Assembly: GCF_001854185.1 (NCBI RefSeq)
Contig: NZ_CP017603.1
Coordinates: forward strand, 1,984,001-2,048,000
Direction of reading: 5' to 3'
Length of the DNA stretch: 64,000 bases
Source of the DNA: Clostridium formicaceticum
GTDB lineage: Bacteria > Bacillota > Clostridia > Peptostreptococcales > Natronincolaceae
Shown here: one piece after another, positions 54,417 to 62,867 of the stretch
Numbering within the stretch: position 1 is the stretch's first letter
How the letters are laid out: each line of letters starts with the position of its first letter
The notes under the pieces: model-generated
Database searches by the model: none
Seen by the model: the letters and a program-made list of their open reading frames with translations, nothing else
Told to the model about the DNA's origin: nothing
Made by a program: the position numbers and the translations under genes

Positions 54417-54791
54417 AAAAATCCTCCCCCAGTCAATTTTTTTAGTTTTAAAGTATATACCCAATTTTATAATATATTCTCAAATATTCTTGCGTAATGA
54501 AATGTATCCTCCAAGTAAATTCAGCTACAATTTAGTGAGGGTAAAAATTCCCTCTAGATAAACAAACTAAGCGACTGCCACAAAAGTTAAAATGCAAGCT
54601 TTTAGCCATCTACTTATGAATTAAGTCTCATTTTATTGATGAAATATGTGATAATATTTATTGAGGGTACTCATTTCTTGTTATTATGCTATAATTAGAG
54701 AAAAATATAGTAATATATCAAATAAGAAAAATATAAGATAGTTAAGTGAAGAAAAATATTTACTATAAAATGAAATAATGGTGGTGAATAA
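54417..54791. other. Divergent intergenic region upstream of the MgtC gene
   Basis: It has the ribosome site of the beta-CASP gene, a CTACAATTTAG element (about 54524) resembling one near 1955, and an AT-rich run with promoter-like sequence. No gene is seen. Confidence 0.45.
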
Positions 54792-55520
54792 ATGATTTCA
54801 AATATGGATTTAATTTTTAGGCTGCTTTTAGCTACGGTTTTAGGAGGATTTATAGGTTTTGAGAGAGAAGTAAACAATAGACCAGCAGGTTTCCGAACCC
54901 ATATCCTTGTAACAGTAGGATCTTGTCTAATCATGGTACTATCTATTTATGCCTTTATGGGATTTGGACCTGAAGGCAGAGGTGGAGAACCAGCTAGATT
55001 AGCAGCGCAAGTAGTAAGTGGCATAGGATTTCTAGGTGCTGGAACAATTATGCGAGAGGGTACAAACGTAAGGGGACTTACTACCGCCGCCAGCATCTGG
55101 ATCAGTGGAGGCATTGGATTAGCTGTGGGGACAGGGTTTTACTTAGGAGCCGTCGTAACAACTGCCATAGCTTTGTTCTCTTTAAGTAGTTTGAGAATTT
55201 TAGAAAGACGAATAGCTCAGATGAAACGATACTCGGAGGTGAAGATCAAAGGAATTGGGCGCCCAGGGTTTATAGGAGAAATTGGTACAGTTTTTGGGAG
55301 ATTTCACATTAGTATAAAAAACATTGTGATAGAAAATGAATTTGTTCAAGAGGATCAGGACTATCAGGATTATGAATACAACATTCAACTTACTTTTTTT
55401 ATCAAAATACCTGCAAAGTTAAATCGTATGGAGTTGTATTGTCACTTAAAACAAGTTCAGGGCATAGAAAGTGTTGTATGGGATAATATTCAGGTGATTT
55501 TTAATAATAAAATTCTATGA
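54792..55520 (+). CDS. MgtC/SapB family membrane protein
   Basis: The 242-residue product has about four to five N-terminal membrane helices with the MgtC signatures LGGFIGFEREVNNRPAGFRT, GIGFLGAGTIMREG and GLTTAASIWISGGIGLA, and a cytoplasmic C-terminal ACT-like region. MgtC proteins act in growth at low Mg and modulate membrane energetics. ATG 54792 follows GGTGGTG. The stop overlaps a possible ATG of the HD-GYP gene, so they are co-transcribed. Confidence 0.9.
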   Translation: MISNMDLIFRLLLATVLGGFIGFEREVNNRPAGFRTHILVTVGSCLIMVLSIYAFMGFGPEGRGGEPARLAAQVVSGIGFLGAGTIMREGTNVRGLTTAASIWISGGIGLAVGTGFYLGAVVTTAIALFSLSSLRILERRIAQMKRYSEVKIKGIGRPGFIGEIGTVFGRFHISIKNIVIENEFVQEDQDYQDYEYNIQLTFFIKIPAKLNRMELYCHLKQVQGIESVVWDNIQVIFNNKIL

Positions 55521-55552
55521 GATTATTTCACAAAAGAGGGGGATTGCCTGGA

Positions 55553-56623
55553 ATGGAGAAGATATATTTATCGGAAATTGAGAATGGAACGCCTATAGCG
55601 TATGATTTGTGTAATGACAAAGGAACTGTTCTTGTAAAAAAGGGGACACAGATAACAGAAGCATTAAAAAAAAAGCTTCAAAAAAATAATATCATTTTTT
55701 TAATGAAAGATACTTCTCCTTTTGATAATTTAGAGAATAGTATGGAGCATTTAGATGAAACTGTTATAAACCAGATACAAGAAACGAAGAAAGTATATAA
55801 GCAGACCTTTGCTCAGTTAAGTAGAGAGTTTGAAACTTTTAAAAGCAGCGATAGACTAGATAAAAAAATGGTTGCAGATATTGCTAAAAACTTAGTGGTG
55901 AGTATATCAAATAATCAACAGGTTTATATGAGTATTCAAGGTATTAGGAATAAGGATGTTTATACCTATCTACACTCTATAGATGTATCTATTTTTATGA
56001 TATTATTCGGAAAAAGTTTGCAGCTAGAAGCTTCAGAAATGGTAGATGCCGCCATAGCTGGAATGTTGCACGATATAGGAAAAATGAAAATTCCAGATCG
56101 TATTTTATTAAAACCAAAAAAATTATTACCTGAAGAAATGGAAATCATGAAGAAACATACGATTTATGGCTATGACATTCTAAAAAACCATCTAGGTTAT
56201 AGTGAAATCATTGCTAGAGTAGCGAAGGAGCATCATGAAAGAATGGATAAAGGGGGATATCCTAATGCAGTGGGATGGGAGAAGTTGCATTTGTTTTCAA
56301 AAATGGTGGCAATATGTGATATCTATGATGCAATAACAGCACAAAGAATTTATAAAAAACCAATGTTACCTCATAAAGCTATTGAATATTTAATGACAGT
56401 TGCAGGAATACATTTGGAGCGGGAATTGGTCAGGAAATTTATCTATAACATAGCCGTTTATCCGTTGGGAACAAAAGTTTTATTAAATACAGGAGAAAAA
56501 GGGATCGTGATTAATATCAATAAAGGCTTTCCATTGCGTCCAATGGTTAAAACTACCGATACCAATAAAATTAGGAATTTACTAATAGAGTTAACCGTAT
56601 TTATTAAAGAAGTATTAGAGTAA
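55553..56623 (+). CDS. HD-GYP domain protein, likely c-di-GMP phosphodiesterase
   Basis: The product has 356 residues. ATG 55553 follows AGAGGGGGA and gives the natural N-terminus MEKIYLSEIENG; ATG 55517, overlapping the MgtC stop, is an alternative. The HD-GYP domain (about 120-315) shows GMLHDIGKMKIP, HHERMDKGGYP and KMVAICDIYDAIT, the metal and GYP signatures of enzymes that hydrolyse cyclic di-GMP. The C-terminal 50 residues resemble a small beta domain. No receiver domain is present. Confidence 0.9.
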   Translation: MEKIYLSEIENGTPIAYDLCNDKGTVLVKKGTQITEALKKKLQKNNIIFLMKDTSPFDNLENSMEHLDETVINQIQETKKVYKQTFAQLSREFETFKSSDRLDKKMVADIAKNLVVSISNNQQVYMSIQGIRNKDVYTYLHSIDVSIFMILFGKSLQLEASEMVDAAIAGMLHDIGKMKIPDRILLKPKKLLPEEMEIMKKHTIYGYDILKNHLGYSEIIARVAKEHHERMDKGGYPNAVGWEKLHLFSKMVAICDIYDAITAQRIYKKPMLPHKAIEYLMTVAGIHLERELVRKFIYNIAVYPLGTKVLLNTGEKGIVININKGFPLRPMVKTTDTNKIRNLLIELTVFIKEVLE

Positions 56624-56661
56624 ACCGATTTCAACAAAGGAAAATATAAGGGCATCAACGG

Positions 56662-56722
56662 CTACCCCATCTGATTGAAAAGCCCACCTAACTCATGCTA
56701 GAGGTGGAGTTTTATACCCTAA
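56662..56722. repeat. Partial copy of the 44.8-kb repeat
   Basis: CCCCATCTGATT (56665-56676) equals 44976-44987. It is followed by a CCCACCT...AGAGGTGG hairpin and GAGTTTTATA, similar to the hairpin and GGGCTTTATA at 44920-44958, but in a different order. Confidence 0.45.
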
Positions 56723-56805
56723 AATTATGACAAAAACTTCACAGCTTAAGAGATAAAAGTTAAACGATAATAAAATATATAAAGCATAATAAGGTTGGGA
56801 TATAA

Positions 56806-58026
56806 ATGAGTCTTGGAAAAGCATTGATAATACATACAAAGAAAGATAATCGTTGTGATATAAAAAAAATACTAAGAAGACATGGACATGAAGTGATAGA
56901 AGAAGAAATAAGTTCTAATACCATCCTACAGGTGTTAAATCTTATGCCACATATCATACTTATTGATATGGATGGCGAGGAAAGTGTATATTTAGAGCTG
57001 TGTCAAAGGTTAAAAAAAGAAGAAAGAAGCTGTCACATTCCTCTTATTGCTGTTTGGGGAGAAGAGGATTCAAGCAAAAAATTTCAATGGATTGAATTTG
57101 GTATTGATGATTATATACAAAAACCTTTTGATGAAAGAGAACTTATGTTAAGGGTAAAAAATAGCTTAAAGTTAGCAAAACTACAACAAAATTACAGCAA
57201 GACGAAAAAGGCATTAAAAGAAAGTTTAATCACCATAAACAAGCAAAAAATTGAGTTGGAAAACAATCTAAATATGGCCTCAAAAATTCAGGAAGCCCTT
57301 ATTCCAAAGTCTCTTGGCAACATCCCGAACTGTTCTTTTTTCTGGCAGTTTCAGCCTTCCGGCAAGGTAGGAGGAGATATATTTGATGTCTTTATGTTGG
57401 ATGAAGATCATATGGGATTATATGCTATAGATGTAATGGGGCATGGTGTAGCTTCCTCTATGTTGGCGGTAGCTTTATCAGAATTTCTTATTTTAGATGT
57501 AGATAGGGGATCGCCTTTAAAGAAAAAAATTAGCCGATCTCCTTACTATGAAATTATTTCACCCCTGGAGGTTATAAACTATTTGAACAAAAGATTCCCT
57601 TTTACCAAATACAACCATTACTTTACAATTTTCTACATGGTTTTAAATGTAAAAACCGGGGTATTAAAATATGTTAGGGCAGCCCATCCCTCTCCTATTT
57701 TAATTAGGGATAATGGTGATATCATGGAATTAGATGGATATGGGACACCAGTAGGATTTGAGTTTACAGAGGGTTATGAAGAAAAAACTGTTTACCTAGA
57801 GTCAGGAGATCATTTAATTATCTATACAGATGGATTATTGGAACTGAAAACAGAAACTGGAACTGCATTAGAATATGATGGCCTGGTGGAATATTTAGAA
57901 AAAGAGATACAATCTAGTTACCACAATCATTACTTAACCTATAACTTAAATAAATTAGCAAAAACGCAAGAAAAATTAAAGGACGATTTATCTGTGTTAG
58001 AGATGAAATGGGTAAAATTTCTATAA
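56806..58026 (+). CDS. Response regulator-like protein with SpoIIE/RsbU-type PP2C phosphatase domain
   Basis: The 406-residue product has a receiver-like domain (1-125) with the acceptor Asp in IILIDMDGEE and the Lys in IQKPFDERE, but the N-terminal acidic pair is replaced (IIHTKK), so phosphorylation is doubtful. A coiled linker (about 130-170) precedes the SpoIIE phosphatase domain (about 190-405): GGDIFDVFMLDE, YAIDVMGHGVASS, GDHLIIYTDGLLE. Such proteins dephosphorylate anti-anti-sigma factors. No STAS or anti-sigma gene is nearby. The next gene (an HPr paralogue) is 25 bases away, so they are probably one operon. Confidence 0.85.
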   Translation: MSLGKALIIHTKKDNRCDIKKILRRHGHEVIEEEISSNTILQVLNLMPHIILIDMDGEESVYLELCQRLKKEERSCHIPLIAVWGEEDSSKKFQWIEFGIDDYIQKPFDERELMLRVKNSLKLAKLQQNYSKTKKALKESLITINKQKIELENNLNMASKIQEALIPKSLGNIPNCSFFWQFQPSGKVGGDIFDVFMLDEDHMGLYAIDVMGHGVASSMLAVALSEFLILDVDRGSPLKKKISRSPYYEIISPLEVINYLNKRFPFTKYNHYFTIFYMVLNVKTGVLKYVRAAHPSPILIRDNGDIMELDGYGTPVGFEFTEGYEEKTVYLESGDHLIIYTDGLLELKTETGTALEYDGLVEYLEKEIQSSYHNHYLTYNLNKLAKTQEKLKDDLSVLEMKWVKFL

Positions 58027-58051
58027 ATATTTGAAGGGAAGGTAAGGAAGA

Positions 58052-58315
58052 ATGTTAGAAAAAAAGATAACAATAAAAAATGAAACAGGATTAAGTCCTC
58101 GTGCTGCTAGTTTTCTAGTAAGAGAAGCTACAAAGTTTAAGGCTGAAAGCTATATTATAAAAAACGGTAATGAATATAACTGCAAGAGTATTATGAATAT
58201 CATGAGTATGTTGGTACGACAGGATGAGGAAATCCTGCTAAAAGTAGAAGGTTCTGATGAAGAAAAAGCATTTGATGCTTTAGTTGATTTAATAGAAAAC
58301 TTGAAAGAACAGTAA
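58052..58315 (+). CDS. Crh-like HPr paralogue lacking the catalytic histidine
   Basis: The 87-residue product has the HPr fold pattern. Where HPr has GLHARPA, with phosphorylated His15, this protein reads GLSPRAA, with Ser at position 15. The regulatory site is kept: Ser46 in NCKSIMNIMSM. It cannot relay phosphate in the sugar PTS but could be phosphorylated on Ser46 by HPr kinase, as Bacillus Crh is, and act with CcpA in carbon control. ATG 58052 follows GAAGGGAAGG. It sits between a PP2C phosphatase and an IclR regulator. Confidence 0.85.
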   Translation: MLEKKITIKNETGLSPRAASFLVREATKFKAESYIIKNGNEYNCKSIMNIMSMLVRQDEEILLKVEGSDEEKAFDALVDLIENLKEQ

Positions 58316-58379
58316 GACTGTCTACGATACCAATGAAATATTCGTTCAACATGAGAAAGTAGGAAAGGGAAGTGTAGAA

Positions 58380-59147
58380 ATGAAGGAAACAGTACAATCC
58401 GTAGATAGGGCGCTATCTATTTTAGAAGTATTATCGGATTATGAAGAAGGCGTAGGAATTACAGAAATCAGTTCAAAAATAGACCTCCATAAAAGTACTG
58501 TCCATAGACTTTTAGTAACTTTGATTTGTAAAGGATATGTAGAGCAAAATCCAAGTACAAATAAATATAAATTAACACTGAAGCTTTTGGAATTAGGCAA
58601 TAAACTAATAGATAAAATGGATATTTTGTCTGTAGCAAAACCTTATTTGCAGCAGTTAACGGAGATTACCAACGAAGTTGTACATTTAGTTGTAAGGGAA
58701 GGTATAGAAATCGTCTATATAGATAAAGTAGAATCAGATAATAAGATAAGGATGCACTCTCGTATAGGAAGCAGAAGTCCCATGTACTGCACATCTGTAG
58801 GAAAAGCAATGATGGCCTATCTACCGGAGGAAGAAGTGGAAAAAATTTGGGAGGCTAGTGAAATTAAAAAGTTTACACAATATACGATTACAGAGCTGCA
58901 GGAAATGAAGGAAACTTTGAAGAAGGTGCGAGAAGTAGGCTATGCTTTAGATGAAGAAGAAAATGAACTGGGTATTCGGTGCATTGGTAGTCCTATTTTT
59001 AATCATAATGGAGAAGTATGTGGTGCTATAAGTGTATCAGGGCCTACGATGCGGGTAACAAAGGAAACGATAGAAAACTTTAAAAATTATATATTGGAAT
59101 ATAGCAGTAAAATTTCTAAAGAACTGGGTTACAAAGTATCAATGTAG
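58380..59147 (+). CDS. IclR-family transcriptional regulator (KdgR-like)
   Basis: The 255-residue product has an N-terminal winged helix (SVDRALSILEVL, GITEISSKIDLHKSTVHRLL) and an effector-binding domain (VYIDKVESDNKIRMHSRIG, YCTSVGKAMMAYLP, GIRCIGSPIFNHNGEVCGAI). It lies directly upstream of a KDPG aldolase and sugar-acid kinases, so it is probably the KdgR-type repressor responding to 2-keto-3-deoxygluconate. Operator-like palindromes lie at 59296-59330. A terminator overlaps its stop. Confidence 0.88.
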   Translation: MKETVQSVDRALSILEVLSDYEEGVGITEISSKIDLHKSTVHRLLVTLICKGYVEQNPSTNKYKLTLKLLELGNKLIDKMDILSVAKPYLQQLTEITNEVVHLVVREGIEIVYIDKVESDNKIRMHSRIGSRSPMYCTSVGKAMMAYLPEEEVEKIWEASEIKKFTQYTITELQEMKETLKKVREVGYALDEEENELGIRCIGSPIFNHNGEVCGAISVSGPTMRVTKETIENFKNYILEYSSKISKELGYKVSM

Positions 59148-59160
59148 CCCAGTTTCTTTT
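59123..59160 (+). terminator. Terminator overlapping the iclR stop
   Basis: ACTGGGTTAC (59123-59132) pairs with GTAGCCCAGT (59144-59153) with one imperfection, followed by TTCTTTT. Confidence 0.75.
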
Positions 59161-59277
59161 AATCATGAAAAAAGATACTGCTTTAGTAAAATTTTAGGAT
59201 TTCTATATAAAAAAAAGGAAGAATGAAATAAAAGAAGATAATCCATAATAAATAAGAGAAATGGCAGTTCATGTGTT

Positions 59278-59330
59278 TTGATAGCATAAGATGAATTTCG
59301 TATAATGAAACTATAGTTTGCATTATGAAA
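59278..59330 (+). promoter_or_regulatory. Promoter of the kdgA operon with two operator-like palindromes
   Basis: TTGATA (59278-59283) and TATAAT (59301-59306) have a 17-base spacer. TTTCGTATAATGAAA (59296-59310) covers the -10, and TTTGCATTATGAAA (59317-59330) lies just downstream; both have the form TTTxx..ATGAAA. They are good candidates for IclR/KdgR repressor sites. Confidence 0.6.
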
Positions 59331-59357
59331 CATGATAAAGCGTAAGGAGGGTAATAG

Positions 59358-60005
59358 ATGATACCTAAAATAGAAACATTAAACAGGATTACAGAGGCAG
59401 GTATTGTTGCTGTTGTTAGAGCAGAAACCGGTGAAATAGCAGAGAAAATTGCTAAGGCTTGTATAGAAGGAGGTATTCCTGCTATAGAAGTTACTTTCAC
59501 TGTGCCATCAGCAGAAAAGGTAATAGCAGCCTTGAAGGAAAAGTTTACAAAAGATGAATTGATCGTAGGTGCAGGGACAGTATTAGATAGTGAGACCGCT
59601 AGAGTTGCTATCTTGGCTGGAGCGGAGTATATCGTTAGCCCGGCTTTTGATCTAGAAACAGCAAAACTTTGCAATCGCTATCAAGTACCCTATATGCCAG
59701 GTTGTATGACCATTACAGAGATTATCAAGGCTATGGAGGCAGGAGCTGATGTAATTAAGGTGTTCCCTGGAAGTGTATACGGTCCTAGCGTAATTAAAGC
59801 AATCAAAGGGCCACTACCACAGTCAGTGTTGATGCCTACTGGTGGCGTAAGTTTAGACAATGTAGCTGAATGGATCAAAAATGGTTGTGTAGCAGTAGGC
59901 GTAGGTGGAGAGTTGACAGGTGGCGCTAAAACTGGAGATTTTCAACAAATCACTGAGGTTGCTAAACAATTTGTAGAAAAAATAAAAGAAGCTAGAGGAA
60001 AATAG
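59358..60005 (+). CDS. kdgA: KHG/KDPG aldolase
   Basis: The 215-residue product is a class I aldolase. The catalytic Glu is in AIEVTFTVPSAEKV, the Schiff-base Lys in DVIKVFPGSVYGPS, and the phosphate site in LMPTGGVSLDN. It splits 2-keto-3-deoxy-6-phosphogluconate into pyruvate and glyceraldehyde-3-phosphate. ATG 59358 follows AAGGAGGG. It is the first gene of the hexuronate operon. Confidence 0.93.
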   Translation: MIPKIETLNRITEAGIVAVVRAETGEIAEKIAKACIEGGIPAIEVTFTVPSAEKVIAALKEKFTKDELIVGAGTVLDSETARVAILAGAEYIVSPAFDLETAKLCNRYQVPYMPGCMTITEIIKAMEAGADVIKVFPGSVYGPSVIKAIKGPLPQSVLMPTGGVSLDNVAEWIKNGCVAVGVGGELTGGAKTGDFQQITEVAKQFVEKIKEARGK

Positions 60006-60016
60006 GAGGAATCATG

Positions 60017-61039
60017 ATGAAAAAAGTAGTGACGCTTGGAGAAATCATGTTAAGACTATCTACCCCAGGCTATGAAAGATTTGTACAATCTGATAGTTTT
60101 GATGTAAATTATGGCGGTGGAGAAGCAAATGTTTGTGTATCTTTAGCGAATTATGGTTTAGATGCTAAATTTGTAACAAAAGTACCTAAGCATGAAATCG
60201 GACAAAGTGCTATCAATGCATTGAGAAGATATGGTGTGGATACCAGCTATATTGCAAGAGGTGGAGATCGACTGGGCATTTATTTCTTAGAAACTGGTGC
60301 TTCTCAAAGACCTTCTAAGGTAATCTATGACCGAGCACATGCTGCTATAGCTGAAGCGGATGTATCTGATTTTAATTGGAAAGAAATTTTTAATGGTGTA
60401 GATTGGTTCCACTTTACAGGTATAACACCTGCTTTAAGTGATAAGGCTGCTGCAATTACATTAGAAGCTTGCAAGGCAGCGAAAGAAATGGGCGTAACTG
60501 TTTCTGTTGACTTAAACTTTAGAAAAAAACTCTGGACACCGGCAAAAGCAAATGAAGTAATGTCTGGTTTAATGCAATATGTTGATGTATGTATTGGTAA
60601 CGAAGAAGATGCAGAAATGGTATTTGGTATAAAAGCTGCCCATACAGATATTACAAAGGGCGAGATTAATCATACAGCTTATGAAGAAGTGGCAAAACAG
60701 TTAATCGAAAGATTTGGTTTTAAATATGTTGCTTCTACCTTAAGAGAGAGTTATTCTGCTTCTGATAATGGTTGGTCTGCATTATTATATGATGGCGAAA
60801 AATCTTACTTATCTAGAAAATACGATGTAAGAATTGTAGATAGAGTTGGAGGAGGAGACTCCTTTGCAAGTGGGTTAATCTATGGATTAATTACAGAAAT
60901 GCCATTGCAAGAAGCATTGGAATTTGCGGTTGCTGCATCCGCATTAAAACATACAATTCCTGGAGATTTCAACCTGGTTGCTAAAGATGAAGTAGAAACA
61001 TTAGCAAAAGGTGATGCATCAGGAAGGGTTCAAAGATAG
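60017..61039 (+). CDS. kdgK: 2-keto-3-deoxygluconate kinase (PfkB family)
   Basis: The 340-residue product starts at ATG 60017, seven bases after AGGAGG (ATG 60014 is equally in frame). It has the PfkB N-terminal GGGEANVCVSLANYG and C-terminal GGGDSFASGLIYGL with the catalytic Asp. Its length and sequence style match the longer clostridial KdgK. It phosphorylates KDG to KDPG for the aldolase encoded nine bases upstream. Confidence 0.88.
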   Translation: MKKVVTLGEIMLRLSTPGYERFVQSDSFDVNYGGGEANVCVSLANYGLDAKFVTKVPKHEIGQSAINALRRYGVDTSYIARGGDRLGIYFLETGASQRPSKVIYDRAHAAIAEADVSDFNWKEIFNGVDWFHFTGITPALSDKAAAITLEACKAAKEMGVTVSVDLNFRKKLWTPAKANEVMSGLMQYVDVCIGNEEDAEMVFGIKAAHTDITKGEINHTAYEEVAKQLIERFGFKYVASTLRESYSASDNGWSALLYDGEKSYLSRKYDVRIVDRVGGGDSFASGLIYGLITEMPLQEALEFAVAASALKHTIPGDFNLVAKDEVETLAKGDASGRVQR

Positions 61040-61040
61040 T

Positions 61041-61988
61041 ATGGAAATTGTAACCTTTGGAGAATCCATGGTTCTATTTAACCCTGATACGACTGGACCT
61101 TTAAGATATGTACATCATTTCAATAAGTCTATAGCAGGAGCAGAGTCTAATGTGGCTATTGCCCTTGCTAGACTTGGTCATGATGTAGGATGGTTTTCTA
61201 AGATAGGCGATGATGAGTTTGGAAGATATATAAAAGCCATCATTCGTGGTGAAGGTGTAGATGTTTCTAGAGTTGTTACTGATCCCCATAACAATACAGG
61301 ACTGCTCTTTAAAGAGAGATTTGCTCATGTTAACCCGAATGTCTATTATTATAGAAAAAACTCAGCTGCCAGTAATATAACGGTAGAAGACTTGGACTTC
61401 GACTATATTAAATCCTCTAAAATTCTGCATGTTACAGGTATTACCTTGGCATTATCCCCAAGTGCTAGGGAAACAGTTTTTAAAGCAGTAGAATTTGCTA
61501 AGGCGAATAATGTGTTGGTGTCCTTTGATCCAAATATTCGATTAAAGTTATGGCGTATAGAAGAGGCCAGACCTACTCTACTAGAAGTGGCAAAAAAAGC
61601 AGACATCCTTTTTCCAGGACAAGATGAAGGAAAGTTACTGTTAGGGACAGAAGATCCTAAAGAAATTGCCAAAGGATTTTTAGGGATGGGCTGCAAAATT
61701 GTAGCTGTCAAACTAGGAAAAGAAGGCTGCTATATTGCAAAAAAAGAAGAAGATGAATTTGTTACAGGCTATATTGTTGAAAAACCTGAAGATACCGTAG
61801 GGGCAGGAGATGGTTTTGCTGCCGGCTTTTTATCAGGCATATTACAGAATTTTAGCTTAAGGGAATGTGGACAATTAGCCAATGCTGTGGGTGCCATGGC
61901 AACCCTGGTTAGAGGGGATATGGAAGGATTTCCAACGCTTCAGCAGGTACAGAGATTTATGGGCACCGAAGAACATATAGATAGGTAA
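61041..61988 (+). CDS. Second PfkB-family sugar kinase
   Basis: The 315-residue product begins at ATG 61041, one base after the stop of the previous kinase, with AGGAAGGG ahead. PfkB signatures are KSIAGAESNVAIALARLG and DTVGAGDGFAAGFLSG with the catalytic Asp. It resembles the shorter Bacillus-type KdgK (SKIGDDEFGRYI, YYRKNSAASNI, SFDPNIRLKLW). Either it is a redundant KDG kinase or it phosphorylates a related 2-keto-3-deoxy or keto sugar. Confidence 0.85.
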   Translation: MEIVTFGESMVLFNPDTTGPLRYVHHFNKSIAGAESNVAIALARLGHDVGWFSKIGDDEFGRYIKAIIRGEGVDVSRVVTDPHNNTGLLFKERFAHVNPNVYYYRKNSAASNITVEDLDFDYIKSSKILHVTGITLALSPSARETVFKAVEFAKANNVLVSFDPNIRLKLWRIEEARPTLLEVAKKADILFPGQDEGKLLLGTEDPKEIAKGFLGMGCKIVAVKLGKEGCYIAKKEEDEFVTGYIVEKPEDTVGAGDGFAAGFLSGILQNFSLRECGQLANAVGAMATLVRGDMEGFPTLQQVQRFMGTEEHIDR

Positions 61989-62060
61989 AAAAACTAAAAC
62001 AAATAAACCCAAAACAAATAAACCCTATATTTACCCTCCCCTTTTAAATATAGAGGAAGC

Positions 62061-62099
62061 ACAACAGCTTATTTACAATACTTGTAAATAAGCTGTTGT
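62061..62099. terminator. 17-bp perfect inverted repeat after the kinase genes
   Basis: ACAACAGCTTATTTACA (62061-62077) and its exact complement (62083-62099) around five bases. No T-run follows, so efficiency as a terminator is uncertain; it separates the operon from the VOC gene. Confidence 0.5.
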
Positions 62100-62142
62100 A
62101 GTATGTATATTCATTAAAAAACAAAAAAAGGAGAAGGATACT

Positions 62143-62526
62143 ATGTTAACATTAGAGCATGTTGGAATTTGTGCAGAGAATACAGAAGCTTTGAAGGATT
62201 GGTATATCGAGCTATTTGGTTTTAAGATCGTTTATGATAACAAAAAAGAAAGACCCACTTACTTTTTATTGATGGAAGATAAAAGTATGTTAGAGATTTA
62301 TCCAGCAGACCATACTACTGAAGCAGCAAGCAATAAAAATCAAGGAATTAGACATTTATCTTTTGGAACAGATAACATAGAGAAGGAATATGAAAATCTT
62401 CTAAAGCACAATGTAGAAATTATTGAAGAGCTAAAAGTAAGCCCAAAGGGAATTAAGACAGCGTTTTTTAAAGATATTGAAGGAAACATCATCCACTTTA
62501 TTCAAAGACCTGAAAGTCTATACTAA
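62143..62526 (+). CDS. VOC-family (glyoxalase-like) protein
   Basis: The 127-residue product has two beta-alpha-beta-beta-beta modules with metal-ligand candidates: His in TLEHVGI, Glu in MLEIYPAD, His in GIRHLSFG, and the end DIEGNIIHFIQ. It could be a glyoxalase, epimerase or extradiol-type enzyme. Its place between sugar-acid kinases and tagaturonate reductase suggests a small sugar-related substrate. ATG 62143 follows AAAGGAGAAGG. Confidence 0.8.
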   Translation: MLTLEHVGICAENTEALKDWYIELFGFKIVYDNKKERPTYFLLMEDKSMLEIYPADHTTEAASNKNQGIRHLSFGTDNIEKEYENLLKHNVEIIEELKVSPKGIKTAFFKDIEGNIIHFIQRPESLY

Positions 62527-62540
62527 TATAGATAAATCTA

Positions 62541-62617
62541 TTTTGCCAAAGAATCAATTTGATTACTTTGGCAAAAAATATATTATCATTGTTAACGTGT
62601 GCATAATATGTTATTAT
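62541..62617 (+). promoter_or_regulatory. Hairpin and candidate promoter upstream of the tagaturonate reductase gene
   Basis: TTTTGCCAAAG (62541-62551) pairs with CTTTGGCAAAA (62566-62576). TTGTTA (62589-62594) and TATTAT (62612-62617) have a 17-base spacer and would start a leader of about 250 bases. The rest of 62527-62867 is AT-rich and empty. Confidence 0.45.
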
Positions 62618-62867
62618 AGTATTAAGATAATATTATAAATATTTAGGAAAACATGTGCTAAGTATTACCTCAGTTTGTTTGACTAGAATTTTACTGTTTT
62701 AGCTTTTATCAATTATAGAGATATATACTTAGAAATTTCAATATACAAAAGTTTGAGTTAAAATCTTTTACTATACTTTTTAATTAAAAGTAAAACCATA
62801 GGTGGTGTATAGTAGCATTCAAATTTAAAAGTATATATCTATAAACAGCGAAGAGGAGGAAAATATT

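Noticed and set aside
59183-59674. A 163-codon minus-strand frame overlapping kdgA
   Set aside because: It runs antisense to a clear aldolase gene and through its promoter; the product is hydrophobic low-complexity sequence.
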